From Enterococcus gilvus ATCC BAA-350 (GTDB taxonomy: Bacteria; Bacillota; Bacilli; Lactobacillales; Enterococcaceae), in assembly GCF_000407545.1 (NCBI RefSeq), contig NZ_ASWH01000003.1, positions 1-64,000 on the forward strand: 64,000 bases of DNA, read 5' to 3'. Position numbers and translations under genes: made by a program. Below the pieces are notes generated by a model. The model saw only the letters and a program-made list of their open reading frames with translations, ran no database searches and was not told the origin of the DNA. This document shows positions 8,631 to 17,461 of this stretch, in pieces. The first letter of the stretch is position 1. The number at the start of each line of letters is the position of its first letter.

Positions 8631-9841
8631 TGAGACACTTTTTACGAGAGTTTTTTTATGTTAAGCAGCAAGTATTTTTTCTCAAATGCAACCGGAGACA
8701 AATACGTTAAAACACTGCGAATTCTACGGGTGTTATAAAATCCTTGAACGTAACTGAAAATTTGTCGCCTTGCTCCCTCAAAAGTTTGATACGTTGGCCG
8801 TTGATACACATGTTCTTTCTTCAATAATACATGGAATGATTCAATTCCTGCGTTATCGTAGGGACAGCCTTCACGGCTGTAGGAATGGGTGATAGTTAAT
8901 TCTTTCAGTCTTTTTTCGTATTCATTACTTTTATACTGAGAACCTAAATTGGTATGTAAAATCTGCCCATTTACAACGTTTCTATTTGAAACAGCGTCTT
9001 CAAGGGCTTTTTCTACAATAGCGGTTGTCATGTGACAATCGAAGTGATAACCAATAATTTTTCTTGAATGAAGATCCATGATGGTTGAAAAATAGCACCA
9101 TCCATCTTCTAATGTATGAATATCTGTGATATCAGCCACCCATTTTTGATTCAAACCAATAGTAGAAAAACTTGCTTCAATAAATTTTGATAGTTTTTTA
9201 AAAGTTTCTTGGCATGCTTATCAGCTTTAAATTTCTTAATGACAATCGATCGGTTTTTTTGGCATTTCATGGATATTTGAATACGTTCTATACTGATCTT
9301 CCGATAGTCTGAATAGTTTTGTGCAAGCAGATAACGAATTTTCCCAGCACCGTAGATACGACCACTTTCGTGGTAGATACGGAGAACTCTCCGACCTAAT
9401 AAAGCTTGTTCTTCTGGAGTGTGTCTGATTGTTTTTCCGATAGTACACAGCTCCAGATATGCCAAGCAAACGACACATTTTTGATACACTATGATGGCCT
9501 GATTCGCTTTCGTGACGGATGAATTCAATAAGTTCCATTTCTTTTCCAGCAGGCCGAGTGCTTTTTTTAAGATGAGGAGTTACTCGTCTTTTTCATTTAA
9601 TTGCTTTCTTAAGGCTTTTGCTTCAGCTGGAGTAAGTCCGCCAGGACTTGTTATAATGGCTCCTTGGACCCATTTCAGTATAGTAGAATATCCAACTTCA
9701 TATTCTAAAGATAATTGGCGTGCTGATTTACCTTGGTTGTGCAACTCTAAAATTGTTTCTTTAAATTCTTTCGTGTAGCGTTTTGGCATGACGAGACACC
9801 TTCCTTTGAGATTAGTTTACCCTCTCTCAAAATCTGTCTCA
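8631..9841 (-). mobile_element. Degenerate IS3-family insertion sequence
   Basis: About 1.21 kb with terminal inverted repeats starting TGAGACA at both ends (16/20 matching). OrfA-like (MPKRYTKEFKETILELHNQG, from 9789) and OrfB-like coding regions are on the minus strand. No clear target duplication is visible. Confidence 0.8.
8642..9789 (-). pseudogene. Broken IS3 OrfA/OrfB transposase
   Basis: OrfA (helix-turn-helix) is present at 9789-9580. OrfB is split over three frames: ELIEFIRHESESGHH-type start near 9538, then KTIRHTPEEQALLG and GRIYGAGKIRY in another frame, then the rve core from 9154 (WVADITDIHT). The second catalytic aspartate, normally HTD in this motif, reads HTNLGSQY (Asn). The Glu region (YDNAGIESFH) is intact. 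Frameshifts plus the lost Asp mean no active transposase. Confidence 0.8.
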
Positions 9842-9867
9842 ACTTCCATGCTACATCCACTACACAT

Positions 9868-10117
9868 TGCCTCAACTATCGGAATTTACTAATAAACCTG
9901 TAGATTATACGAATTTGTTAAAAAAAATCAATCAGTAGTTATCACAGCATTTGATGATGATATTGCCCCTTACACATATTCTCAGTCATTGGCTCGTCAC
10001 TTAAACTGTAAACTGATATTAATGCCTGAAGGAAAGCATTTTATTGATAGAGACGGAGTTTTAGAACTTCCGATTGTCTATGATGAGTTGCTATATTTGT
10101 TACAACCTCAGTTATAG
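9868..10117 (+). pseudogene. C-terminal remnant of an RBBP9/YdeN-type alpha/beta hydrolase
   Basis: From 9911 the frame reads VVITAFDDDIAPYTYSQSLA ... MPEGKHFIDRDG and stops at 10115. This is the C-terminal Asp/His region of small serine hydrolases (Ser_hydrolase/RBBP9). The 15 or so upstream residues (LPQLSEFTNKPVDY) are in another frame, with the shift at a poly-A run near 9921. The 5' part was removed by the adjacent IS3 copy. Confidence 0.5.
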
Positions 10118-10118
10118 T

Positions 10119-10757
10119 GATGTCCAAGAAATCTTGTATGATCGTGGCATTTAGGTTTGTCACACCACGATTTACCGATAGGTTCAAGAGTATGGGAAAA
10201 TTATTTATCAAATTTGGAAGAAGAAAAGTAGACAATCTTTCTACTAATGGAAGATGGATGAAACCTATATCAAAATTAAAGGAAAGTGGCACTATTTGTA
10301 CCGTGCGATTGATGCTGACGGACTAACTTTGGATATTTGGTTGCGTAAAAAAAGTGATACACCAGCGCCATATGCCTTTTTAACACGACTAAAGAAGCAA
10401 TTTTGAGAACCGTCGGTTCTGGTTACCGATAAAGCTCCTTCCATCAATAGCGCTTTTGAAAAGTTACAAAGATCTGATCTATATACGAAGACAGAGCATC
10501 GAACAGTAAAATATTTGAACAACTTGACTGAACAAGAACATCGTCCAATTAAATGTCGGAATAAGTTTTATCAAAATCTTCGAACGGCTTCAGCTACGAT
10601 CAAGGGAATGGAAACGATTCGAGGAATATACAAGAAAAGCCGAAAAGAGGGAACGCTTTTCAGTCTGTACTGAAATTAAAGTGTTACTAGCAATCCCAGC
10701 ATAAAAGATCGATTAACTAACAAGAGGGTTTTCTATTTCGGTCTTTGCAACAGAACC
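10119..10757 (+). pseudogene. IS6-family (IS1216-like) transposase remnant with right terminal repeat
   Basis: One frame from 10119 to the stop at 10671 reads as an IS6 transposase (VQEILYDRGI, DETYIKIKGKWHYLYRAID, TDKAPSI, EQEHRPIK, RTASATIKGMETI) but contains several internal stop codons. The N-terminus is missing. The right end carries the typical terminal repeat CTTTGCAACAGAACC, ending near 10757, which abuts an ISL3 fragment. Confidence 0.8.
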
Positions 10758-11291
10758 CTTATCATAAATAGACGTTGCGTATATCTGTCCTTTTCTAATA
10801 GCGACATCATCGATTCCAATCGCTTCAATCTCCGGGGATCCCTGAATTCAAGGCGGTCGTATAACCGCTGAATAGTATCATTACTCACTGAAACACCTAG
10901 AAGTTCAAGAATCTTACTCACGCATTCGTTTCTAAAAAATGGCAACACCTAAAATGAATGTATTAAGCGCCTCGGTTCGAACTTGAGAGGGACGAAAAAA
11001 CGATAGCAGTTCCGTAAATACTTGGTAGAAAAACGCCAGATTTAGGCAATAATACTTATATACATCGGCATGAAGAAGCGTCTGCTTTCCATGAATCGGT
11101 GTGTCTTGGATCGTTCGTATATACGTTGAATACAGTTTGTGACAAGTAACACCGCAAGCCGGACAAGAACAACTATGACATCTTGACTTGACAAATAGAT
11201 GAATGATTTCCGCAGTTTCTTCTACATCATAAGTAAAAGGATCGTCATCTAATAAAAAAGAACAGCTTGTAAATTCTTTGTACTTGATCAT
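10758..11291 (-). pseudogene. ISL3-family transposase remnant
   Basis: From 11291: an N-terminal zinc-binding region (CHSCSCPACG) and IRTIQDTPIHGKQ, then in another frame KILELLGVSVSNDTIQRLYD and fragments of the DDE domain (EAIGIDD). It is frameshifted near 10940, and its downstream half was cut off by the IS6 end at 10757. Confidence 0.75.
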
Positions 11292-11351
11292 CCTAAAGAC
11301 TGCCTTTCTTCCCTAGATTACAGAATAGTCAGCCACAAATACATAACAAAT

Positions 11352-11394
11352 AGCATGAAAAAGCGAGTAATAAACTACTCGCTTTTTCGTGCTA
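11352..11394. terminator. Bidirectional terminator downstream of the PBP gene
   Basis: An 18-base perfect inverted repeat contains GAAAAAGCGAGTA and its complement. The A run on one side and T run on the other suit both strands. It closes the PBP transcript before the IS remnants. Confidence 0.85.
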
Positions 11395-11450
11395 TGCCCA
11401 CACTTGAGAAAGAGCCCAAGAGTCGGACAGATCGTTTTTATACGTACTGT

Positions 11451-13463
11451 TTAGCTGTAATTCTCCTTTAGATATTTTAACAATTCTAGAACCATTCCCA
11501 CAGCCGACTTGCTGTCTGGACGGTCTTCTAAAAATTGCAGGACGGAAAATTTTTGGTTCTGACTGTCAAAGGCGTAAAGGAAGCTGTTTTGCAGCCCGCG
11601 TTCATCTTGCTTTTCTTTGATTTCTGCGGTTCCTGTTTTTGCCATGAGTGGAATCCCTAAGGACTGCAGACTATTGGCAGTGCCGTTAGGATCTTCAACA
11701 ACCGCCTGCATGTCTTGATTAATGCGAGCGACCGTTTCAGCAGAGACTACATTATTTTTTGTTTTATTTTCTTGCGACAGCAAAAGTTTTGGATAAACGA
11801 TCGTTCCATTATTAGGAAAAACTGAGTACGTCGCGATTTGCTGAATCGGATTCAATAGCAGTTGCCCTTGTCCGTAACCGGTATCGGCCAATAAAATATC
11901 TGAGCTGAAATTCTTTTCGGTGGATATTTGCGCGGGATTCATTTCAATCGGCAAATCTAACTCTTCTCCGAAAATGAATTTGTTTAATCCTGCACGAAAT
12001 GTTTTCTCCCCCATTTTTAAAGTTTCTTGAGCCATGTAGATGTTATCGGAATAAATCATCGCCGTCCTTAAATCGACTGGCGAAACATCGGAAACACGAG
12101 TTACTTTGTATCCTCCCCAAGAAGCATCCTGCTGCCATTTTAGTCCATTGATCGCTAAAGCCTGGTTCGGATTAATCGTTCCAGCATCCAATCCAATCGC
12201 GGCCGTGATCAGCTTGAAGGTTGACCCTGGCGCATAACCGTTTGAATATCTTGCTAAAAATGGCAAAGCTTTGTCTTTCGAAAGTTTGTCGTAATCCGTT
12301 TGACTGATTCCATGAACGAAGTTATTGGGATCAAAGCTCGGCGAACTGGCGACAGCCAGCAAATCTCCCGTTTTCGGTTCCGTCACTACACTTGACCCTC
12401 GCTCATTACCTAATGATTTATAGGCCAAGTATTGCGCTTGGACATCAATCGTTAATTGGATCTTTTTCCCTTCAACGACATTGATTTTTTGCAGAATTTC
12501 CTTTTCTTTCCCTTCGCTGTTCGTTATAGCAATATACCCGCCATCGCGACCTCGCAGTTCTTTATCAAATACTCTTTCCAGTCCAGTCCGACCAATAATA
12601 CTACCTTCGGATAAATCTTTATTTTTTTTCATATCCTCTGCTGTTACCGCTCCGACATATCCAATAAGATGCGCGGCCGCCTCACCGATTGGATACGTTC
12701 TCCCAATATCCGTTTGTACTTCTAATCCATCTGGAGCCTCGAAGTTTTCAGGTACTTTCGTTTCAGTCTTTAATGGAACAAAATACTCTTCCTTGACCCA
12801 GCTTTGCTCTAATGACGTATTGATGGATTTTTCAGTCAAACCTAGAGCTTCACTGATTTTTTTGATTTTTTCCTGTTTTTGCTCCCCTTCGCCCAGCGCT
12901 TTAGGCACGACCCCCAAGTTAACGATCTCACTATTATTGGCTAGGCCATGTCCATTTCGATCCACAATCTCTCCTCTTGTGGCAGAAAGGTAATGATAAG
13001 CCACCTTATCCGTCTGTTTCATTCCAGAAAAAATCAAATTCGGTGCCCATTCGATTAAACTATTGCCTTTTGTTAATGTTCCTTGATAATTTTGCTTAAA
13101 CGACTTTCCTAAACCTGTATAAAGAATCGCCGTATACGCAAATTGATTCTCCTTTATTGTAAGATTCTTAATTTTTATATCATGAACACGTATACTGCCA
13201 TAAATATTTTGGTACTTTTCATTTACTTGCTGCTTTGAAAAATCCAGCGATTTTAACGAGTCTTCGGAAAGATATTTTAAAGAATCCTGATATTTTCCTT
13301 TCGAAAGGCGATCAACAAAGGCCTTGATCGTTTCCTTCCCTTTTGCCTCCATCCGTTGTTCATTTATCGTGCGGTAGCCGAAAAAGAAAAGACAACCGAT
13401 AATCAAAATTCCCACAACGATAACGATTCCCTTTCCTCGCTTGTGTTTCTCACTTCGTTTCAT
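11451..13463 (-). CDS. Low-affinity class B penicillin-binding protein (PBP5/PBP2a family)
   Basis: A 670-residue membrane-anchored transpeptidase: TM anchor at about 11-30, MecA_N (NTF2-like) domain at about 35-150, PBP dimerisation domain at about 160-320 and transpeptidase domain from about 340. The catalytic motifs are present: STFK (Ser414), SDN (472-474) and KTG (609-611). Several blocks, such as TLKMGEKTFR and DLPIEMNPAQIS, are the ones I know from E. faecium PBP5, but the N-terminal half is divergent, so this is a separate lineage rather than the chromosomal pbp5. Such enzymes cross-link peptidoglycan when beta-lactams block the other PBPs. It lies directly downstream of a blaR1/blaI-like pair and behind a BlaI-type operator (13485-13498). 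Inferred: inducible beta-lactam resistance carried on a plasmid. It is not mecA itself. Confidence 0.92.
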   Translation of the reverse strand: MKRSEKHKRGKGIVIVVGILIIGCLFFFGYRTINEQRMEAKGKETIKAFVDRLSKGKYQDSLKYLSEDSLKSLDFSKQQVNEKYQNIYGSIRVHDIKIKNLTIKENQFAYTAILYTGLGKSFKQNYQGTLTKGNSLIEWAPNLIFSGMKQTDKVAYHYLSATRGEIVDRNGHGLANNSEIVNLGVVPKALGEGEQKQEKIKKISEALGLTEKSINTSLEQSWVKEEYFVPLKTETKVPENFEAPDGLEVQTDIGRTYPIGEAAAHLIGYVGAVTAEDMKKNKDLSEGSIIGRTGLERVFDKELRGRDGGYIAITNSEGKEKEILQKINVVEGKKIQLTIDVQAQYLAYKSLGNERGSSVVTEPKTGDLLAVASSPSFDPNNFVHGISQTDYDKLSKDKALPFLARYSNGYAPGSTFKLITAAIGLDAGTINPNQALAINGLKWQQDASWGGYKVTRVSDVSPVDLRTAMIYSDNIYMAQETLKMGEKTFRAGLNKFIFGEELDLPIEMNPAQISTEKNFSSDILLADTGYGQGQLLLNPIQQIATYSVFPNNGTIVYPKLLLSQENKTKNNVVSAETVARINQDMQAVVEDPNGTANSLQSLGIPLMAKTGTAEIKEKQDERGLQNSFLYAFDSQNQKFSVLQFLEDRPDSKSAVGMVLELLKYLKENYS

Positions 13464-13484
13464 TTTTTCTACACCTTCCTATAT

Positions 13485-13498
13485 ACTACATCTGTAGT
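13485..13498. promoter_or_regulatory. BlaI/MecI-type operator upstream of the PBP gene
   Basis: The palindrome ACTACATCTGTAGT has the TACA...TGTA core of bla/mec operators. It lies 21 bases before the PBP start and differs by one base from the site upstream of blaI (15673-15686). The PBP can thus be derepressed together with the regulator operon. Confidence 0.85.
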
Positions 13499-13523
13499 TT
13501 TTTTAGTAATAAGAAACTAGAAA

Positions 13524-15281
13524 TCAATAAATTTCTAGCTCTTTTAATATTGCTAATGTTTTTTCAGCCGCTGCCGATCCAGTTGCCTTTACTCCTTGTA
13601 AATGACAGGCAAAATAATAGTTCCCCTTATTCGTTTCCATCGACCCAAGGAACCAGCCTGTACTCGTTGTTACACTGTTGCCGGTCCCAGTTTTTCCGTA
13701 AAGCGTATATTCTGGCTGTGTTTGTAAATGAATGGCCTGCTTTACAAATGCCACATTATCGGTCGAAAATGATAGCTTTCCTTCCAGCAGCCTTTTAAAC
13801 AGATTCACTTGTTCAAATGGTGATATTTTCAAGGATGATTCCAGCCAATAATTATCAATTCCTCCTAAAAGATTCATATTTCCATAGTTGATTGAACGAA
13901 AGTTTTCTTTTAATTTCGTTTTTCCCAATTCCGAATCAAGCTGCTGGAAATACCAATTAGTGGAATTCGTTAAGGCTGTTTGAAGATTCTGATCATGATT
14001 CCAGCTGTCAATTGGATAGTCCGTTCCATCCCAAGCCCGTACATTATTTGTCTGATTAATTTTATGTGCATCAAGTGCGAACAGCGCACTCCAAATTTTA
14101 TAGGTACTGTCAGGCGAATAGCGTTTGTGCCCTGCCGCTTGATTATAGGTCAGATAGCGATCCTTGCTATCATCATAAATGACCAGCGAATTATTTTCGT
14201 TTTGATCAAAAAGTGGATCGTATTTCTGTTCAACCAGCGGTTCTTGTCGCGAAAATTGATCCGTTTCGTCGGTCCTCGCTTGTGGGATTATCAAAAAAAT
14301 ACTGAAAACTAAAGCGATCACCACCATAAATTTAGCAGCCAATTTTTTTGTCGACGAGGGCTGAAAGCTGCTGATGCATTCGATTCTTCTCGTCAGCTCT
14401 TTCCGCTTACCGGAAAAACCAAGCAAATATAAATTCTGATTTTTTTGCACATAATCCAGCAATGTCTTTCCATAAAAGAAAACATCCTCTTCATTCAATA
14501 AACGCATCACAGACTGATCACAAGAAATTTCTCGGTCGCTTCTTGCTTGTTTGACGAGCAAATAGCTTACTGGATTGAACCAGTTTAGAATCGACAGCCA
14601 AAATAAAAAATTATTTTGAACCGTGTCCCTATCTCTCTGATGAACAAGTTCATGTAATAAAATGAAAAATAGCTGTTCATTTGAAGCTTTAGTAATAAAG
14701 TTGTTCGGCAATATAATCGTGGGGCGAAAAAAACCAAATGTCGCTGGGCTATCGACTCCATCACTCTGTAGGAGAACCAATCCTTTTCTGCTGTATCCCA
14801 AACATTTCTCTGCTTTTGTTAATTGTTTTTGAACTCTTTGATTATCCACTTTTACAGCCGCTCGAACCATTTTACGAAATTTGCTATAAGAATAGATTGC
14901 TCGAGCCAGAAAAATCACAACACCGATCGCCCATACAGCTTCCACCGACCATAAAAAAATAGAGCCGAAATCATTTGCTGGAAGTGCATTATCATTCATC
15001 CAGCTAGAGGACGTTCCTCCCATGAAATTTTGAGCATTATCCAAATGAAGCGAAGTCGGAAGTGATCGACCTGGCATTACACTTTGCATTCGGTAATAAA
15101 TAAAATCCCTGAATTCCGTAAGAAGCTGATTGGGGATAAAGAATAAGACGGTCAATCCCGTTAGATTCCAATATTTGCCTTGATAAATTGGTGAAATCTG
15201 TTTTCCGAGCAGCCTTCTAAGTATGAATAAAAGAATCAGATACAGGTTGGAAGAAACGATATTCAAAAGAAAATGAGTCAT
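13524..15281 (-). CDS. blaR1: BlaR1/MecR1-type beta-lactam sensor and metalloprotease
   Basis: 585 residues. The N-terminal M56 membrane protease has several TM segments, the zinc motif HELVH (210-214) and a downstream Glu in SDREISCD (about 251). A last TM at about 317-333 leads to the extracellular class D-like sensor domain with STYK (392-395) and a KTGTGNS motif. In the known family, acylation of the sensor Ser by a beta-lactam triggers cytoplasmic proteolysis that removes BlaI. It begins one base after the blaI stop, so the two are co-transcribed. Its last codons overlap the likely promoter region of the PBP gene. All key residues are intact. Confidence 0.92.
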   Translation of the reverse strand: MTHFLLNIVSSNLYLILLFILRRLLGKQISPIYQGKYWNLTGLTVLFFIPNQLLTEFRDFIYYRMQSVMPGRSLPTSLHLDNAQNFMGGTSSSWMNDNALPANDFGSIFLWSVEAVWAIGVVIFLARAIYSYSKFRKMVRAAVKVDNQRVQKQLTKAEKCLGYSRKGLVLLQSDGVDSPATFGFFRPTIILPNNFITKASNEQLFFILLHELVHQRDRDTVQNNFLFWLSILNWFNPVSYLLVKQARSDREISCDQSVMRLLNEEDVFFYGKTLLDYVQKNQNLYLLGFSGKRKELTRRIECISSFQPSSTKKLAAKFMVVIALVFSIFLIIPQARTDETDQFSRQEPLVEQKYDPLFDQNENNSLVIYDDSKDRYLTYNQAAGHKRYSPDSTYKIWSALFALDAHKINQTNNVRAWDGTDYPIDSWNHDQNLQTALTNSTNWYFQQLDSELGKTKLKENFRSINYGNMNLLGGIDNYWLESSLKISPFEQVNLFKRLLEGKLSFSTDNVAFVKQAIHLQTQPEYTLYGKTGTGNSVTTSTGWFLGSMETNKGNYYFACHLQGVKATGSAAAEKTLAILKELEIY

Positions 15282-15659
15282 CTATTTTCTCCTTTTATTT
15301 AATAATTCCCGCAACTGGTCGATTTCCTTTTCGTCAATCGATTCATCCTCAACAAAATTAGAAACGAAATCACTGACCTTGCCATCAAAAAATTTGTGAA
15401 TAAATTTTTGGCTTTCCTGCTTCACGAAATATTCTCTTGGTATTAGTGCGTGATAGACGTACACTCTGCCTGATTTTGAATGTTCAACAGCCCCTTTTTG
15501 TTCCAAACGAACCAATAGCGTTCGGATCGTATTCGGGCTCCACTCTTCCTCTTTTTCAAATGCTCGGATAATCTCCTTTGAATCAACAGAGGCTCTTTTC
15601 CAAACGTATTCCATAATTTTTAGTTCCGCATCGGTAATTTTTATCTCTTTTTTCATCAC
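15282..15659 (-). CDS. blaI: BlaI/MecI-family repressor
   Basis: 125 residues. The winged-helix BlaI fold covers about 1-80 (ITDAELKIMEYVWKRASVDS, SPNTIRTLLVRLEQKGAV) with a C-terminal dimerisation segment. AAGGGAG precedes the ATG. Known members bind TACA/TGTA palindromes as dimers and are cleaved after BlaR1 signalling. Matching palindromes occur upstream of this gene and upstream of the PBP gene. Confidence 0.92.
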   Translation of the reverse strand: MMKKEIKITDAELKIMEYVWKRASVDSKEIIRAFEKEEEWSPNTIRTLLVRLEQKGAVEHSKSGRVYVYHALIPREYFVKQESQKFIHKFFDGKVSDFVSNFVEDESIDEKEIDQLRELLNKRRK

Positions 15660-15672
15660 TGACTCCCTTCAA

Positions 15673-15712
15673 ACTACATTTGTAGTTTAATCGATTCAAA
15701 ATGATTTGTCTA
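15673..15712 (-). promoter_or_regulatory. blaI promoter with overlapping BlaI operator
   Basis: TAGACA (15712-15707), 17 bases, TAAACT (15689-15684). The perfect palindrome ACTACATTTGTAGT at 15673-15686 overlaps the -10 box, so repressor binding would block RNA polymerase. It lies 14 bases before the blaI start. Confidence 0.8.
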
Positions 15713-15843
15713 TAAAAGTTTTCTTGATTCCTCTTTCCTCAGTCTGTCTCGGAAAAAATGAAGAAAACTTAAGACTTCTCAACTTCTTTCGGCTCTATGC
15801 GTTTACTACTCTTACAAAGAGACAATAAAGTGAGATAACGTAA

Positions 15844-16185
15844 ATGAGCAGAAAAATAAGTATCCTAGCGTTCGTTCCAATAAGTATAGTTCCTTTTATC
15901 GGAGTGTATTTTCTTTTTAATCGAACCGATTTCCACCATACTATTTTTGACGGTTTTTATAGTACCTTAGTTCGTTCAAATTCTGTTCCTACTTCTGATG
16001 GCACAGAGTACACTCAAACCTATATCGACTGGCCGAACGTCAAAAAAAAACGGGCCGGCCATCCATCATCGACGAAGACAAAAGACATTTTTTCTAACGC
16101 TTCTACTGAGGATCTAAAGAAACCAGTGGGTCTCACGATTGCCAATGAAATAGACGGAAAAACGAACAAACCCGCAATCAGATGA
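15844..16185 (+). CDS. Small hypothetical membrane-anchored or secreted protein
   Basis: 113 residues. One N-terminal hydrophobic segment (about 6-26, ISILAFVPISIVPFIGVYFL) is followed by a polar tail with no domain I recognise. The ribosome site is weak (GAGATAACGTAA before the ATG). The stop codon falls inside the terminator stem at 16165-16200, which suggests a real transcript. It is divergent from blaI and convergent with the PTS operon. Function unknown. Confidence 0.45.
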   Translation: MSRKISILAFVPISIVPFIGVYFLFNRTDFHHTIFDGFYSTLVRSNSVPTSDGTEYTQTYIDWPNVKKKRAGHPSSTKTKDIFSNASTEDLKKPVGLTIANEIDGKTNKPAIR

Positions 16186-16200
16186 CCGCGGGTTTGTTTT
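16165..16200. terminator. Bidirectional terminator between convergent genes
   Basis: AACAAACCCGC and its complement form an 11-base stem with T-rich sequence on both strands. It serves the plus-strand small gene and the minus-strand PTS operon. Confidence 0.8.
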
Positions 16201-16208
16201 CTGCTTGT

Positions 16209-16673
16209 CTACTTCCAAGTAGCAATTTCTTCTCCTTTGATCACTTCAACTCCTGTTAAAAAATCAAACTGAAAATCTTTGGAGTCAGTAATAATCAGCA
16301 TTACTACATCGTCCAACCCCGCAGAAGAAATAATATTTCGGTCAAAACGTAATAAAGGATCGCCCGTTTTCACCTTTTGCCCTTCAGATACTAGTAGCTC
16401 AAGTCCCTCATTTTTGAGATTCACTGTATCCACTCCTACATGAATAAGCATTTCAATGTTTTCCTGAGTCTTCAATCCGATTGCATGTTGCATTTGCGGG
16501 TTAGCCACCTCTATTCTTCCATCTATTGGAGAAATGATCAGCCCTTCTTTAGGAATGATTGATATGCCATCGCCCATCATACCAGTTGAAAAGACTTCAT
16601 CTTTCACCTCAGACAGAGGAACAGCCTTTCCAGTGACAAAGGCTTTTAAACTTTTTTTCTTTTTGAAAAACAT
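16209..16673 (-). CDS. PTS EIIA component, glucose (Crr-like) family
   Basis: 154 residues covering a complete PTS_EIIA_1 domain. The phosphoryl-accepting His lies in MLIHVGVDTVNL (His78), with the partner His63 in MQHAIGLKT. It supplies phosphate to the EIIB domain of the 17430-18851 transporter, which lacks its own EIIA. It is the last gene of the operon, 2 bases from the deacetylase gene. Confidence 0.9.
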   Translation of the reverse strand: MFFKKKKSLKAFVTGKAVPLSEVKDEVFSTGMMGDGISIIPKEGLIISPIDGRIEVANPQMQHAIGLKTQENIEMLIHVGVDTVNLKNEGLELLVSEGQKVKTGDPLLRFDRNIISSAGLDDVVMLIITDSKDFQFDFLTGVEVIKGEEIATWK

Positions 16674-16675
16674 GC

Positions 16676-17461
16676 CTACACTTCCTTATAATTAATCAGT
16701 TCAATACCTAATAACTCCAATTCATTTTTGACAGCAGAATCAGTAAGAAATGCCACTTCAGCAGTACGAGGAATCAACAACGAAGAATTTCTTAAAATAT
16801 AATCGTCTAAATAACCTGGATGGAAAATCATCATGTCAACCCCATCCTCATGAAGATTCGCAAGCAGCTTTTCAAAAGTACGATAAGGATCATAATTCGC
16901 CTGCATTGACTCCATTGATAAATAGACTTTCGTACCATTCACATCAATAAATGCGTCCTTTGTCAGAGAATTAGGCTCTTGACCTTGTGGCAATCCAGAA
17001 TATTTCAACTCATTCTCTAGTGAAAATTGCTCCATCGCCTTGAAATAATTATCACTCGCTACTGCATGTCCCTCAAAATAATCTGGCCTTTTTCCAAATA
17101 GTTCTAAAAAGTGTTGATATTGTGCCTCAATCTCCAACATTACTTCTGAAAAGACAACGAAATCTACTGCCGCTTCTCGATACGTTTTGGACGATTTAAA
17201 ATTACCCTCTTCATCTACTAAAGAGGGTATTTTCTCTGGATCACACAATGGTCTTCCAATACAAATATTCGTGTGCTGACCAACAGCGATTGGTTCGTTC
17301 TTTAATAATTCTACACCATGAGCGGTCGCAGACATATTTACCATAACTCCAACACTTTGAATCAAGCCTTCCTTCACAGTTTTTTCTATCCCATAATTAA
17401 CAGCCTCTGAATAACCAAGGTCATCCGCTCTAAGCAATACCTTCTTCAAGTAATTTGTCAT
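16676..17461 (-). CDS. YdjC/ChbG-family carbohydrate deacetylase
   Basis: 261 residues. The motif LLRADDLGYSEAVNYGI at the N-terminus carries the metal-binding Asp pair of the YdjC family, with His residues in ATAHG, GQHTN, EGHA and FHPGYLDD. Known members remove N-acetyl groups from diacetylchitobiose-type sugars. It overlaps the end of the EIIBC gene by 32 bases, so translation is probably coupled. Inferred role: it deacetylates an amino-sugar disaccharide phosphate imported by the neighbouring PTS. Confidence 0.87.
   Translation of the reverse strand: MTNYLKKVLLRADDLGYSEAVNYGIEKTVKEGLIQSVGVMVNMSATAHGVELLKNEPIAVGQHTNICIGRPLCDPEKIPSLVDEEGNFKSSKTYREAAVDFVVFSEVMLEIEAQYQHFLELFGKRPDYFEGHAVASDNYFKAMEQFSLENELKYSGLPQGQEPNSLTKDAFIDVNGTKVYLSMESMQANYDPYRTFEKLLANLHEDGVDMMIFHPGYLDDYILRNSSLLIPRTAEVAFLTDSAVKNELELLGIELINYKEV

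Noticed and set aside
11451..13463. Calling the PBP mecA or chromosomal pbp5
   Set aside because: The domain order is shared with both, but N-terminal and linker sequences are clearly divergent from the PBP5 and MecA sequences I remember. Only family-level naming is justified.
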